Shown: positions 1-14,590 of the stretch, in pieces
Position numbering within the stretch: the stretch's first letter is position 1
How the letters are laid out: every line of letters begins with the position of its first letter
Assembly: GCA_030062745.1 (NCBI GenBank)
Contig: CP099842.1
Coordinates: forward strand, 22,725,822-22,789,821
Direction: 5' to 3'
Source: Capitulum mitella
Lineage: Eukaryota > Arthropoda > Thecostraca > Pollicipedomorpha > Pollicipedidae
Length of the DNA: 64,000 bases
Translations under genes and position numbers: made by a program
The notes under the pieces: generated by a model
What the model saw: only the letters and a program-made list of their open reading frames with translations
Told to the model about the DNA's origin: nothing
Databases searched by the model: none

Positions 1-71
1 CCGCCGTCCGGCGCCTCCAGCCACAGTTAGAGCTGTGCTGCATTCGTGACGTGTGGCCCATTGCACCCGAA
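1..71 (+). CDS. Possible partial exon at window edge
   Basis: An open stretch in one frame (..LQPQLELCCIRDVWPIAPE) ends at a strong donor GAAG|GTGAGTAT. It could be the 3' end of an exon of a gene that begins before the window. The protein is not recognised, and the next exon was not identified. Confidence 0.2.
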
Positions 72-3000
72 GGTGAGTATAAGGCGCATGCGCGGCCGCC
101 GCCACTTCAAACCACTGCCGCCGGCTGCTTGCAGACAGGGTGTGCAGGAGTAAGGCATCCTCTCTCTCTGGGGGCGACGAGCTTGCGGTGCAAATATCTG
201 TCCAGCTCATGGTCTTTGGTGCAATTCTTTTGGTTCATGACATGGGCAACCCAAGATTTCAACATGACTGATATTTTACAAGCGTCTTGATGTCGTGCAT
301 GTCATGTGTAAATGGGAACAAAAACTGTCGAATGCACAGGAGCATGAAAATGAGAAGTGACACGAGATAGTGAAGTTACATTGTAAATTCAATTCCAAAG
401 AGTTTGGTGGCGAATTCAATTCCTGATCACTCACAGGCGGCGACTACTGTTTTCCTTACACCAAACCTTTTATTCTGTCATTAACGCATTTCGTAGTGCT
501 GAATGTTTTCGAAGTAGCAAAATTTGGTATTAAAAGCGCTGCTTAAAAATACTGATGAGTTTTGACGAGAATCACCCGGAACACCATACCACTTGAAAGA
601 GCTTTTCCTGTCAACGTGACTCGTCTTCTTTTGGCTCATCAGGACATGATACAGTAGAACGCACAACAATTATAAACATTGAAACATTTTAATGTTCAAA
701 ATGAAGAAGTGCAGCGGCAGTGTGATCTCTTTCTTCGCTGGAATTGGACTTAAGAGTAACAGTTCCTCTCGGAAAGTTAAAGGTTATCTGCGAGAGATGT
801 ACAGGTGTGAGGACAAATCTTGCTGTGTCACTCTGATAAGTATAATGCCAGTTAAAAAAAAATGCGGGAAAGAGTCTACCTAGACTCCCTCAGATCAAGT
901 TCGGGTTTCTTCATCTTTCATTAACGGAAAGGAAATTGATGACAGTATTTTCTGAAATATGAATGCATGACAAAAGTCAACACCACACGATTATTTTTCC
1001 TGTATTCTAAACCGAACGCGGAATAAATCCAGGTTGTTGTATTCATTGATCCGTTTCCTTGGTTCAGAGGTCTCAACAGCAAAGCCATTTTTGCGAGCCC
1101 AAAAGTTTTCTTGGCTCGGTAAGACGAATATACAAGTTAACTGTCAACGCACGTGTGTGTTATGGCGTCCGAACAAGAACGATACAACGACAAAACGAAC
1201 TAAACACAGGCACCCGATTCCTTACGGCTTTCGCATCGTGGAAAAGAACACGAACACATCTGAACTGCAGGAGATAAATGTGATGGCTTGCTTATGTTAA
1301 TCGTATTGGCATGGCATTATTTGACCGCATAATGAGCCATCGGAAATTCATCAACCCAACCAAAAAGCTACGTATACTCAGCTTTACTGAGTTAATAAAC
1401 AAACAATTCCTGACAGCCTCTTCCAAGACAAGTTATACTGGCTTCAATGCAATGAATACCAGCTCTCTCGTCCTTGCTATGCCTGCTCCGCATTCTTATT
1501 CATCCTGTTTTACCGGCGCCATTAATGTGCCACTCAAACCTCTTTAATCAATTCCAATAGGCACCTTTCTCTCCAATAATACGATCCTGAAATCACCAGG
1601 TCCCAGTACCAGCCGAAAGGGCTCTAACCAAAACGGAACAAACCAGTGCAGAGCAACGGGAAGCGAAAATACCGCGTCAGTTACATTGCCTTCGTTTCCG
1701 GTGATGAGAACATCTGGTGAATGCAGCTGAGGCACGCGGTTTTCCCACAGGAGACTTCAACAGACAACACTAGCCGCCTGGAGAGGTATTCTGTGCCGCG
1801 AGCCTACGGGCTGGCCGCCGCAGGGCATTGGCGTCGAATGAAAACCTTGAGGGAACGGCTGAATTCTTTCGGTTTCCGGGAACGTTTGACAAAAGGCTTT
1901 GCATGCTGACAGCAACCTTAGCAGTACATGCAGTTACGAGCTTGGTTTTGTTCTGTTCAGGGACATTCTTTTCTTTGGTTGTTCTGTTGTATTACGTACT
2001 TCCAGATCATGATTACACCGCCTGCGCGTTCCTGGAGAGAGCTTTTTTGATTTACCACGAACCTTTTTAATTCTGCTCCAGCTGTAAACTTTCAATGTCT
2101 TCGAATGCAAAACTTGGCTCTCAGATTTCTGCAAAGACGGACTTCAACGGTCTTCCTGCTAGACTGGAAAAGTCATCATCTCATCGGATCACCACAGTCT
2201 CACCTTGAAACTACCCATGAGCGTGCAAACACCGTGTAACTATAAGTCAAACATGTTTATTTCCCACGCAAGAGATTTCTTATGGCAGATGTATAAATGC
2301 AATTAAATTACTTTCGAGGCAATCTCAGTCATTGATGGTTTCCAGTCAAGAGTACAAAGGCTTGCCGAACAGGTAGATTTAGCCGTTCTCTTCAATTAAA
2401 TGCGCCGCATGAGGAGGCTCTTACATTTGAAGATGTGTATGAGGAACGTTTATACCATACACTGAGCGGCCTCAATAGACCAACACAAAATGCAAAAAAT
2501 AGCAAACAGGAAAATGCGAAAAAGGCAGAGTTGTCATCTGCAATTTCATCCTAACTTAATGGCGCTGAAACAAACAAAATGCAAAAAATAGCAAACAGGA
2601 AAATGCGAAAAAAGCAGAGTTGTCATCCGCAATTTCATCCTAACTGAATGGCGCTGAAAATCGATTCGGTCAAGCCCACAACCCAGCACTCCGAAGCAGT
2701 CTCAACCTGTCAGAGGCTCCTGTTGTCAGGGTTGTTACCATTAGTTGTCTGCAAAAGCGGACGACATCAGCTGGCTTCGCAATAAGGATGTACAATGCCA
2801 AATGTGACCAGTTCTAGGTTGTCCAAAAAAGACTAAGCGGAATGAATCCAACTCGGAACGACCTATAAAATGTTCCGCTAGATAAGGTTGGTAAACATAA
2901 CAATCAGCGCACGACACGGTTCCGGCCATTGTCTCATGCATCCGCACCAGGCATCTAAACTTAACGTGTGATGGTCAACTCCTGAAGCGCGCCGTGGAAA

Positions 3001-5889
3001 CCGGTGAAAGTACTGTTGACTGCTCCCGCTCAAAAGTCAAACACAAAAGTGCTGCACATGTGGAGCACTTTCCTATGGCGTGCAGGAAGGAGCACTGCAT
3101 TAATTTCATGCCTACTGACTTTTGACATCGTCCACATCCAAAAATGGTTAGGCTATTGACGTCATCAAAACATCATTGGAACTAGGTGAGCTCTTTACGT
3201 TCTTGAACAGCATGATGTCGGCTCGACTTAGAGTATTTTTCATCTGATTCCAATGTTTTGCTGGGGTCATTTTTTGATCAGATTCCGTGCTACACAGAGA
3301 CTGTTGCACATAATTTAAAACCACATCCGATCGTGCCATTCCTGGGAAACGACCAGTTTATGGCGAAAGTTCGAGGTGACATCATAACCGTCAAAATCGT
3401 GTGATTTCATCATGCCAGGCATTCGAAACTCTTCCATATCTTCTACGGAAGTAGCAACCAGATCTGGTCGGAACAAGTTATGGCGCATAACAAAAACCGC
3501 AGTCGTTTCCTCAGCTAGGACAACGCTAATCTCCTCGCCCTAATACGACGCGTTCGAATCGTCTCGCGCTGGCTATTTGGTTACCGGGTCAGCTGGAATC
3601 TTACCAATGGTAGCAGTGACTACAATACGGTCGCCAGCATCGAACGTTCGCCACAAAGCTCAGCCGTTACCTGGAATGCACGAGCGGGTGAAGGGCTCAT
3701 TGTCGATGCAACAGAATTGCTTAACACAGGCTCTTATTCCAAGCATCGCATTGCAAATAATCCGGACAAAATGAATAAAAAAGAACCTGGGCATGGAATG
3801 GCTGGGGTTATGTCAGTGCCTGCATCGTACAACGCTTATCCTATTTCTTCTAATGTGTTTAAGCACACTCTTGCTGTACTCAAATCACGAATGATGTTCC
3901 ATCCTCCAGCAACCATAAGGTACGTCGTAGTTCACGAAATTAAAAATATATGTTCCTTGCATTTCTATGTTTTGTCTGAACCACCAGTATCCGCATCATA
4001 GAACAATATGACATCATAGAACAACAAGAACAACATGACAGCTTTCCGAGTGCTGCACTACACTACCGAGTACTGCACTACCGTATTCTACAGGATACGA
4101 CCGATGCTGATATGAATGTAGTGACGGCAGGCTTTTGAAAAAAAGTGTACGCGGCAGACAACCAGTTTTCCGGAAAATAGCAAGATAAAACGAAGGAACT
4201 TCACCAGAGAATACGTGACGCATGTACCTGTATTATACAAGTGCACTTGCCCAAGCGAGAGCGGACAACGCTTGGGCATTGACTCCACAAGCTGCGGTCT
4301 TGTCCGGACCTGGATGCCTTTGCACCAGGCTCATAGGGGAAAAGATGGAAATGTGACCCGTACGTTCGTTCTGTCCGTCTGCCCCCGGAATCCCTCCGAT
4401 GGCTCACTTCCGTACATAATTGCGGCAAACTACTACAAGAAAACAATTTTCTGTGTATCTTCTTTCTTGTATTATCACCTTTGACAGGCTGTTCAATTCT
4501 TCTTGCTGATTAGCGGTTTCTTAGCACGACCCCCATACAATGACGAGGCTCTGCGATCCCGACACCGTGCTGATGTATAAACTGGCCGGTGTCGTCTGTC
4601 CCGCTCCGTCCGACGCCGCGATCCCGTCGCGCCCGACGATGTGTGGATTTGTCGGAGTCGCCGGTCCCGCCCTGCGGTCCACACACGCCTGGTGATGTGC
4701 GAACCTGTCGCCGGAGTCACCGGTCTTGCTACCGGCCAGAGGCTGCAGACAGCACATGTGTGTTCGCGTCTTTTGCAGACGCACAGCTTGCTGGACAAGT
4801 TGTGACACCTGTATCACGAGCTGCTCGTTTTCGGTGAGGAAAGCGTGGTCTTGCGCAATTGGATTTTCATACTTTAATGACTTGAACATGGGAAGAAAAA
4901 TAAGTTTATGAAAAGCACGGTCTTGGTCCTCGAAGAGTAGACTCATTCCCATGGACTTTTTGGAAGCTTGTACTTTTAGACTTAAAGTATTTTTGATGTC
5001 TAAATACCTCTAAATGTGGTCAAATCTGTCAGAATGAATTACTGCTCAAAACTGTTAGCTAGAGAAACTCATCAATTCATAGTTCGAAAACTCGCCCACA
5101 TGTGCTTGCGAGCGCAAATGCTTCCGAACCGATGCAACTTTGGAATCGTATCTGACAAGTAACATGACGAAAAAAAGCCTTCCGTTTGACCCAAATCTCC
5201 GTCAGTGGATTACGTCGTGCTTACGACTTCGATCTTTGGCCCCATCATCGGAGTCAGCGCTTGCCTTAAAACGTGTGGTCAGAGGCATTTCCTTCGACTA
5301 CATTTTCATAAAGACTCATGAGCGAAAATTCTCCCACCGCTGAAACCAGGAAAGATGAAAAGAGCATGTGTGCCTGACGACTTCCACCAGCTGCACGGTT
5401 CTGATAATGCCATCGATTGCTCATGCTCTGGTATTGTCAGACGGCTGGGACCTGCTCGGGCCTCCCGCCCGCCGAACTGGCCGATGGCCAGGTTCACTGC
5501 CCGCCGTGCACGGGGCACGCCAGCTCTCAGGGTCAAATGACGTCACTGAGTCGGCCGGCACAGCTCAGGGCCGCTGAGGCACGACTGAATGAAATCTGGC
5601 TGAGAATGTGCCGCGTGCACATCGCTTATCAGGAAGTGAGAAAAGTGTCGGTTCGGACAATAGGTGCTCGGAATGCTGAACGGTTATCTTTTCCACAGAG
5701 CTGTACGAATAGCTCCCCACCGTTAGGTCGCTTGTCAGTCTCAAAATTGTGAGCCTGCAGGACGTAATGACACTGCAGCAATGCTTATACCATTCAAATG
5801 CGTATAAAGAACGCGAAGAGTTGATGTCCATTCAGAGTAATCCTGTATCAAACGCAACACGATTTCCTGTCCCTGATAACAACCTGTTC
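72..5889. other. No supported gene; short repeat and one unassigned open frame
   Basis: Mixed-composition non-coding sequence. It contains an 89-bp tandem duplication near 2.5-2.66 kb and, on the minus strand at 4952-4521, an ATG-started frame of 143 codons. Its first half has a short helical Gln/Leu-rich stretch (ENEQLVIQVSQLVQQ). I do not recognise it and cannot show that it is expressed. Confidence 0.4.
2483..2660 (+). repeat. 89-bp tandem duplication (2 copies)
   Basis: CAAAATGCAAAAAATAGC.. to ..AATGGCGCTGAAA occurs at 2486 and again at 2575 with only a few differences. Confidence 0.9.
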
Positions 5890-6830
5890 CATTAAACTGA
5901 CCGGCGGCTTCCCGGCAGCGCTCCGTCCAGAATTAGCCCCGAGTCGCGGCCGGAACTGTGCAAGCTCGGCAGCCGGCCGGGACGGCTCCGGGCACCGCCG
6001 GCATTCGGCGGCGGCCGGCGCGTGACCTTGAGTCGCGCAGTGAGCCGTGTCGGCGCCGATAGGAGCCGACGCCGGCCGCCGAGCCGGCGGCTTCCGGCGC
6101 CGACCGGCGGCTCCGCCCGCAGGGAACTCGGTCCGACTGGCGGCGGCGCGACGGCGCGGTTCGGCGCGCCGCCGCGCCGCGTTTGCCGCACAGCTGCGGA
6201 GGCGGGCGGCGGCGGGCCCCGGCTGACGTCAGGCCGGCGAGGTCAGCCGAGTCGTGAGTCATGACTCGGAGCCGTGCCTGGAACGGAGCGAGTCGGCGCC
6301 GGCCGAGGCCGCCGGCCGCCCGCTGCAAAGGCCGGCGCATTTTTGGGGCCTTCTGCCGGGACAATGGCGGCGGCCGCCGCGTGCGGCCGGACCACGCAAA
6401 CACACCTGGCCGCCGCGGTCCTGTCATCGTCGATTACCGCCGCGGGGATCGCCGACACGACGGACACCCCTGCACGTGCGGTCCGGCTGGCCGGCTGCGC
6501 CTTTTAGAGCGACCACTATCCCGAAAATACGGCTGCCGGCTGGGCGCTGTTGCCGGGCGGCGGCCGCGCGGGTCGGGCGGCGCGGCCGCCGGCCAAGTCA
6601 GGGCCGACCGCGCTAAACAAGTCTAGAGCGGCGACAGGCGGAGACGCGCCAGCCGGCGAGACGGCCGCCTGTCGAGACGAGTCGCCGGCTCCAAACAGTC
6701 CGGCCGGTCGGTCGCCGCCGCCGCCGCCGCCCACGCCGCCGCCGAGTCGCGATGTTTACGCACAGGACGCCGCCGGCGCGCGCACCTGCCGTAGTGGAGG
6801 GTGATGTCATAGTGGTTGCGCGCGTGATGG
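5890..6830. promoter_or_regulatory. CpG island, probable promoter of an unidentified gene
   Basis: About 0.9 kb of very CpG-rich sequence. It includes a CRE-like TGACGTCA at 6222-6229, an AP-1 palindrome TGAGTCATGACTC at 6255-6267, and a GCC/CCG microsatellite around 6710-6740. Frames open on both strands only reflect composition. No flanking exon could be assigned. Confidence 0.4.
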
Positions 6831-7372
6831 CAGCGGTCGTTTGGTGCCTGCGGTGCTGATGGGCATGTTTGGAAGCGGCTTACAGGCGCGATAAAAACGC
6901 CGCATCTTACCGGCGACGGGATAGACATTAACATTCATCACGGATGCTTCATTGTTTACGCATGTGACTAAGGCAGGAGGCAATATTTCTTCAGTTGGTT
7001 GCAGACGAAAGCATCTCAGTCTGGTTGACTGTGGAAACAGTACGACCGTGCCAAATCCATTTTCCTGCAACTAAAAGCGCTCTCAACTTCTTTCCACTAT
7101 CAGTCATCCATCTTAGATTGAAGACGGGACGCAGTGGTCTAACAGTGCACGTAGATTCTTCCAAAATGAACTCGATATCTCTCGGGACCAGTATGATATT
7201 AGAATGTACCTCTAGAATGGACAGTAAGAAATGGAGAGCTGGAAATACACCTAAATACGAATCGTTTAGATAAAAACTGTTCCCAGTACGTGCCCGGAAT
7301 TTAATTTCCCGATTTAGGAAAAGCGGTAAAGGCCAGCGAATTATTTAGAGACTAACCTTATACCTTTATGTT

Positions 7373-7413
7373 CGGTTAGACGATGCCGAAACCTAGTCGG
7401 AATCGTCTAACCG
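7373..7413. repeat. Hairpin, 17-bp arms with one mismatch
   Basis: CGGTTAGACGATGCCGA is followed after 7 nt (AACCTAG) by TCGGAATCGTCTAACCG. It could be the core of a miniature inverted-repeat element; no target-site duplication was identified. Confidence 0.8.
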
Positions 7414-10400
7414 ACTTGATGAGAGTCAGTTACCTATATTTTGTACATCACTGGAGTAAAAAAGAGGAAATATTCATATTATGGCTCTTATCTACATCTG
7501 ACATGTGTTCTTCGTGTCGGTTAATCTTACTTTTTGCTTTATCTATACTTTTTACTACTTTCTACTTTTTGCGGGGTCGATTCGGCTTCCCCTAGCCGGT
7601 GGGTTTTCCAGCATCGTAGCTTAACCGCTTGCGCTTTCGCACTAGGGCTTTTCCTACCTATCATCTTTACACATCACACCAAGATTTTTAAGTCCTTCAC
7701 GGCGTAGGAACGACTCTAGTAGGAGTTTCTGGGAGGCATGTCACCCCATTTTGCGGCCGTTTCTGACGAATGCCGAATGCCCGCACCTTCACATATCGGT
7801 TCTGTGAGCCAATATTTGGCAATGCTATGATGCTAGAACATGACATTTATAACTGACCATTTACGTCGTCTACAATATGTCTGGAGACTACCAAAGACGT
7901 ATGCAGGGGATACGATACGGGTCAATGCAGCACCACGTATAAGTGGTTTCTGCGTGATGAAAGCAACGCCGGGCTCAATGAGTAAACGTTTTTGCATCTT
8001 ATGACAGTGATACAAAGGACATATATTGTGAAGGCAGCATAAATAAAGATCAAGGGCGGAGCCAGGTGCAGCGATTTTAAAGGCTTAATTCGGAATCTTC
8101 TTGTAGAAATTAATGGGTCTTGTCACCGATTTTAAGCTAATAATGGCTTTTGTAGATGCATTATTAGGGTTGAATCCAAGGACAAGGAAGGAGAGAAATA
8201 AGAAAGTACAAAATGCGGTTCGGTTTTATCGCTGCATTTGGAGACAATGCATATGGGATGAATGAAGAGACACATTTTTGCGAAATATTTAACACAATGC
8301 AACGTAATAATTTTTAGTTTGATTTCTAGAGAGCCGGAATTACTCAGCCTGAAACTGGTGAAATGAGCAATGTTTTTACCCGGCACGTCAAGCACGATGC
8401 TCTCGGTTATGGTTGTCGCAGCCCACAGGGCAGGTGAGTGGCAGCTCTACGGACTATGAGTAGTTTTAACATTCACCCCATGGTGTTTCATAAGAAGAAA
8501 TTGCTTAAGAATGATTCGGACCCTTTCAGCTTGAAAACGCTGTGACAGTGGTTTTTCTTGGCAGCTGGTACTCAGTGTGAATTCAATTTAAAATCCATTT
8601 TACATCAGCTTAACTGTAAGCATTGTTTGCCCTTAAGCAACCAGCACTCTGCTCAGTTCAACTGCTCAAATGTCAGATGTTTTCTTCATAGCACCCTAGA
8701 CTAAAGTAAACGGCGTGCAACAGAGCACTGATTCCTACTCTTTTCACAAACATCCATAAAACGTTTTCTTTGACGCACATGTGCCGTGACGATTTCCTCA
8801 ACAGATGTTTTGTAATACGTAATGCCCTCAGGTTCTTAATTTGTTTACCTTAGAGCCCGCCGCTTACGATGGGCAAGGTTCCTGCGTCCCTCTGCACTTC
8901 GTAGTTTGTAGTGATACCAATTTCAAGACAATCTGATTTCTGGATCTAATCGCAGGTTCTGAGAGATAAAAAGCAACACCTTTTACGTGGCGCACTCGTG
9001 CCGTTATATTTTCCTTTCGATGCTATACCAAAACCTCTAGGTCTGACGCTTAAAATAAAAAAATAAAAAATCGATTTCGGGCTTAAGCCCTTTTCACGAG
9101 AGATACGCTGAGTACTGTTGCACGTGCATGATGCTGTACGATTAGAAGTTCAGCTGTTTCAAGGCGATACCAATTTCTAGTTGCTTTTACTTCGGGTTTC
9201 CGACACAGTTTGCCCGAACCGAGACCCTTTTGAAAACAAAAAGTGGCCATTTGAAGAAGCGGATCCCAGGCATTTCGCTGTGCGTGGATCAGTTAGTTTA
9301 TTTGACTGCGAATGTAGCCAGAGACTGCAGCCGGCAAGCGATTTTTTCAATGAAAAATCCGAGTAAGGATTTGCAAGACTTTACAAAAGCATGGACTGTA
9401 ACCGAACCACGATAAAATACGATCGAAATTTTGATTGATATGGGGCACAAAAAAGGTCACGCATCGGTGTTGTTTCCACTGCAAAAAATCAACGGCTTCA
9501 GTGCATTAGAGAGGTGGAATCGATAAGAGGTGTGAGAATAAGTGTTTGGTTTTCTTTCACTTGGCGTGGCGCCCAAACCGCGGGCCGGAGGCATTTGGCT
9601 GTCGATACACACGACAGACGTCACTTGGCGCTACAACTCGATGCGATCCACGGATCTCCGGCACTACATCCAATCCTAAAAAACACTCAGAAATGACTTC
9701 CTTGAATTACCATCGCTTACACGTGGCACGCGCCGCGCACACTGAAAAGTGATGTGCGCCACGCGATTGCATTTGTCTAGTACCCTGGTGATTGCAAGCT
9801 CAATTCCCGTTCCAAAGTGACGCGTTTCGAGCCGATCTGACCCCTGCTTGCGGAGAAAACTCGTCGGAACCGAGACGATGTTTGAGGCTGTTCATGATTC
9901 TCGTTTTACGTGTTATATTATGGGATAAAAGTCCCCTTTAAAGCGCGCAACACGCGTCAACGACGGGCCGCATGGCGACATAATTAGCGAATTCATTGGC
10001 AGAGCGCGAGACCTTTCGAACAGCGCACGGCGGCACATGCCGATCCGACAACGCGTGTGGACCCTGGACTCGAACTCGTATATATCGACAGACGGACAGA
10101 GAGGACAGGCAGAGACATTGCGTAAATAGTGCAAAGATGAAGTGTTGCAAAATGCATTTCACACCGGTCATGCCCATCTTTTAGCTGAAAATGCAAAAAG
10201 GTTCATCTCAATCGCGAACTGATCAATGCCATACTTTCCCATGGCATACAGGGCATCAAATTTAACCCTCGCCGGGCCGGCCTCGGGATCCGCCTTGGCC
10301 GGGCCGGCGCGGTCATGAGAACCCCGTCGAAGACCTCGAGAACTATAAGTTGCATAGAAGAATAGAAACACTGTTGGAGAGGCCTTCACGAAACTAGAAG

Positions 10401-12372
10401 AACGCATCCAGATTTAGCCCAGTCAGGTCAGTATTGAGTTAACTAGAGGCCATCTTAGGTCAAATCACCTGCTGATGTTTTTGGCAGAAAGCTACGATAA
10501 TCAGGCCGTCCACGTGACTCCAAAGATGTTAAACGTAAAACGAGGACCTCATTTACCTACCTGATGTAATGAAAGAGCACCTGAAGTCATATTTTGCCGT
10601 TTCACACGAAAATGAAAGTGTGCGATAATGTTGTCTTTCTGGAAAGACAAGAGCCTCTTTTTCTCGTTGAAAAAGACTGTCTCAGGGCTAAATCACTCCG
10701 CAGATGTGTTTAGGATACATATCAAGTTCAGAACCATCATGTCAAGCTCAAATAAGGTCAACCTAAGTCACACTTCTGACGCATATAAATCGGGACTCTC
10801 TAGTGTCTATCGTATCATCTTCCTCACTGTCATTGATTAGACACGGTACAGCATAAGATTCTGCAATATCGGTTCATGCAATATCCCTTTTACATCATGA
10901 AGCCTATGGCGCAAATCATTTCCTTCAAGTAAGTCACGCAGACACCGGGCGGCGGTAGCGGCTGCAATGTAAGAGCCCTATGTTTGCGGGAAGTTATTTT
11001 AGCGACGGCCAGGTTTTTTATTTTGTTGGCCAAGAAGAACAGGACTAGGACAGTGAAAGCCTAGCGCAAAGTGCGTATAAATGTGGTACAATTGGTAGCC
11101 TAAAAAGAACGAAAGTTTACCTGACCTTAGGCCATTGATCTTGACCTTTCCGAAAAATTCGAGAAGGCAGAATTGCTGCACATGTCATGCTTTTTCACTG
11201 TAGCAAGTTTCAAGTTAATCTATAGATTTGACAAAAAGTTACGACACTGCTTTTTTGGAGCATGGTGTTACTCCACCTATCCTGCGTCAGTGATCTGAGG
11301 TGACCTGAGCTTGTATGTATAGAGAGGATGCTTGAAAAGTTACCCCAAGTTTCATGCCTCTGCGCCTCATTTCCTGGTCATCCTCGAAAAACCGGAAGCT
11401 AAAACACAAGTCATTTTTCATCCACTTCGTACGACAGTTTTATTAAAATTATCACATAACATGACGGAAGCCCAGAACATCGAGCCGGACATACCTCCAC
11501 AAAACAACTTCGTGCAAAAAGAGTACAGTCTGGGTATCAGTGGATCACGTTGCGTGTGCCGGTTTATCCTTGCCTGCACGTTTACTAACAGCCGTCGTTT
11601 CTTATATCAATGAAATCAGAAGTAGCGAAGCGATTTCGTGCGCGAAAATGCCAAATCTAACCGGATCCATCCTCCAGCAGAGTCTTCTTCCCATAAATAC
11701 TGAATTCTGGGCCATGAAAAGCGTATTTCCCATAGAAAATTATGGTAAACAAATCGATTTGTCCAACATCGCAATGGTGGCGCGCACGCCGCGGCGACCA
11801 ACAGCCAGCGACGGCAGCCTATCTCTTTTTTCATGTCAATAGCGAGAAATGCCAAGCAAAGCGAGCTCAGTCCAACGACAACACCCGGACATTGTAACGC
11901 GCTGAGCATAAAAGTAACGTCAATGTCAGACCGGGAACCAACGACGAAGCAGGTACATGACGCCTTGCTGGAACTTTCACAGCTTTCAGAGACTGTAACG
12001 CAGGGGGTCTAATCCAGAAGTCTAATGCGGGTCTAATCCAGCAGTGTTCTCGGTTCGTTTAATGCATCATTTGACGTCTAACGTCTGCTTGCCAGTTTGA
12101 TCCCTTCATCGAGATGCATGCACAATATTTCCAATGCTCATTTTTTGTTCTGTGCTTGCCATACTGCTGGACCGGCAAGGACAGTTGCATGTCAAGTGAT
12201 TCTAAGACACCTGACTCATGCCATGCATACTTAAACTATTTTCTTGGCGCCCATTTTTAAGGGCCCAAGCTACCCACTGCAATTTGCGGCGGAATGTTCC
12301 GGAGATCCTGAAAATGTTGACGTCATCATAAGCGCAGACGCTATGCTGTTTTACTTTGCTATTGAGATGCAG

Positions 12373-12418
12373 TACTACTCATTGACTATACTACTCATTG
12401 ACAATACTACTCATTGAC
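12373..12418 (+). repeat. 16-bp tandem repeat, three units
   Basis: TACTACTCATTGAC followed by TA, AA or CC, three times. Confidence 0.85.
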
Positions 12419-14590
12419 CCAACTTTATCGATTGTACCTTTCTACTAATTTATTTCAACTAATTTTTTTGTCAGTAACCGGAATACCCGGCCCAAACCCC
12501 AACACGATTAAGGCGTTTTAAATTGCAATATACGTGATGCTCGCATTTAAAGATGAAAAACATTTTGGACAACGGTCCTGAAAGGCTCAACACGTGCAGA
12601 CTCTGGTTTTACCGTTCGTGTTCTGATGCAAGAGACGCTAGTAATCCCATTCGGCTCAGAGCTCTGGTTGCTGAGCGGTGTGCAGAGTGCTGATGCGGAC
12701 AGAGCACGGTACGTCGGCGACTACATCTCCGCATGGTAAATTTCGTGATTTTACTTCTGATTTGAATGCATAGATAACATGCACTTCCAGGTACGAGAAG
12801 GAAGTTCGTATATTGAGACTGCCAACAAAGGTTTTCCCATCCAGGGATGCCAGCTCCAAGAAAACTTTGGCCTGCCCTGAGAAACGTAAACCGAGAGCAG
12901 CCTAATACCGCTGTAAAACGCACCGCAATGTCCCAGCATCTGTTGTGAGAAATTGCTCTACAGATCCTTGGTTCTTCAGATCTGAAATGGAATCAGCATA
13001 GCTGGGATAACACACACAGAAACGCACAAAGGCTATCATGATAATTTTCGCTCCACTTCTACCTGATCCCAGTCCCACCAAAAGTTTGATTCGCATACTG
13101 GATTATGACTCTGATTCCAGTAAGATTCTGATCCCATTGCACCACGGTTACCTTCCTATGAAGATTCAATAATGTTTTGTTTCGCCCGAATATAAACCTT
13201 AAGAAGACCAGGTGCTTCGATACAAGTATGTAACTATCCTGACGATAGACAGCAATTATGGTACAAATATTTACGCCTCTAAAATCTGTGCGTCAGTCGT
13301 TTTATTAGTGTTTACAGGTATTGATGATAAACGTGTATTATAACTATCTCAAATGTACTGCCACCGGACTTCATTTCAAAATCATGGCAAAAACACAGTT
13401 ATGCCTAGGAAATTTATTGGAAGAGATAAAGGCACATTGCACACAGCTCGCTTTGCAATCAATGGCGCAAGCATTGACAGTGACGCTCACAATGGCTACC
13501 AAGCATGATTAAAAAAATTTCATAACACCGCCGTTCAACAAAGCACGTAAGCATAGACCGAAACGCCAGGAAATCAAGGCTGCCTAAGTTGTGCCACTAA
13601 TGGCAAACCAGCACGCTGATCCTAACTTATCGCACACAGTCACAGATCAGACAGACAGGCAAAAAAGTATCTGCAGAAATACAAAGCAACAAGTGGGCTA
13701 CAAATACCAAGTGCTCATGTTTGGACGGATGTTTTCACACGCTGAGCTACCCACAGAGACAGGCACCAAGGCAGCTTGCCTCTCCTGAGCTCCGCTTCAC
13801 TCACAGCACGTGAGTGAACGGAGCTACCTGATAGCACAGACCAGCTGAATGCGATACAAATCCTCTCCACACTTCGAGCAAGATTCTTTTGCGCGGGTGG
13901 AAGTTCGGTTACATCTATTGTACAACACCATCAGTAATTTAGACCCCGAATTTTCACCCAGGAATACAGCGACGAGAGCCCAGTCTTAACTGAGCGCATC
14001 TGGACAGGTCGCTTTATTACCAGCGACATCAAAAACGCAGCAGTGTTATACGCGGGTCCATTTTGTTTTAACTGGACATCAAACCAAGAGACCAATCGAA
14101 AAGCATGAAATGAAATGAACCCAAATCGCAATGACGACACTCTTCACCATTTCCCAGTAACAGACCATCACGCGGCACGGGCAGAAACTATCCACCTTAA
14201 CGAAACAACGACGCAATGCCTGCACCTTGAGCAGAAATAGTTTGTGGTCCCTCTTTCACAGCACCAATGTTTCATGACATAGAAAACAACATCATCGATC
14301 AGAGTCGTTCGCGACAGTTGCCGCCGACGAACAAATGAGCGATTCTCTACATTGGTCGAGGTAACAAGATGGCGCTTGGGCGTCAGCCGCCCGTTAATTG
14401 TGGACCGCAAGCCACGGCCTGGTCGAACAACGTGACCACCAGTGATGTTAGCCTCCATCATGGACGTCATCACAGAAATTTCGTCCGTGCAGCGACGCAC
14501 ACGAAGCAAAAACGACACGACGAAACGACGATACAAACGGCTTTTAGCGGCCGCACACATCACAGTCAACGCAAAAGGTAAATAAAATGT

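Larger units (their letters stand above)
6831..14590. other. No gene recognised (7.8 kb)
   Basis: AT-richer non-coding DNA. Contents: a 17-bp-arm hairpin at 7373-7413, an A-rich patch at 9051-9070, an AGGTCA/TGACCT-containing stretch at about 10.45-11.3 kb, and a three-copy 16-bp tandem repeat at 12373-12418. No reading frame resembles a known family. Confidence 0.5.
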
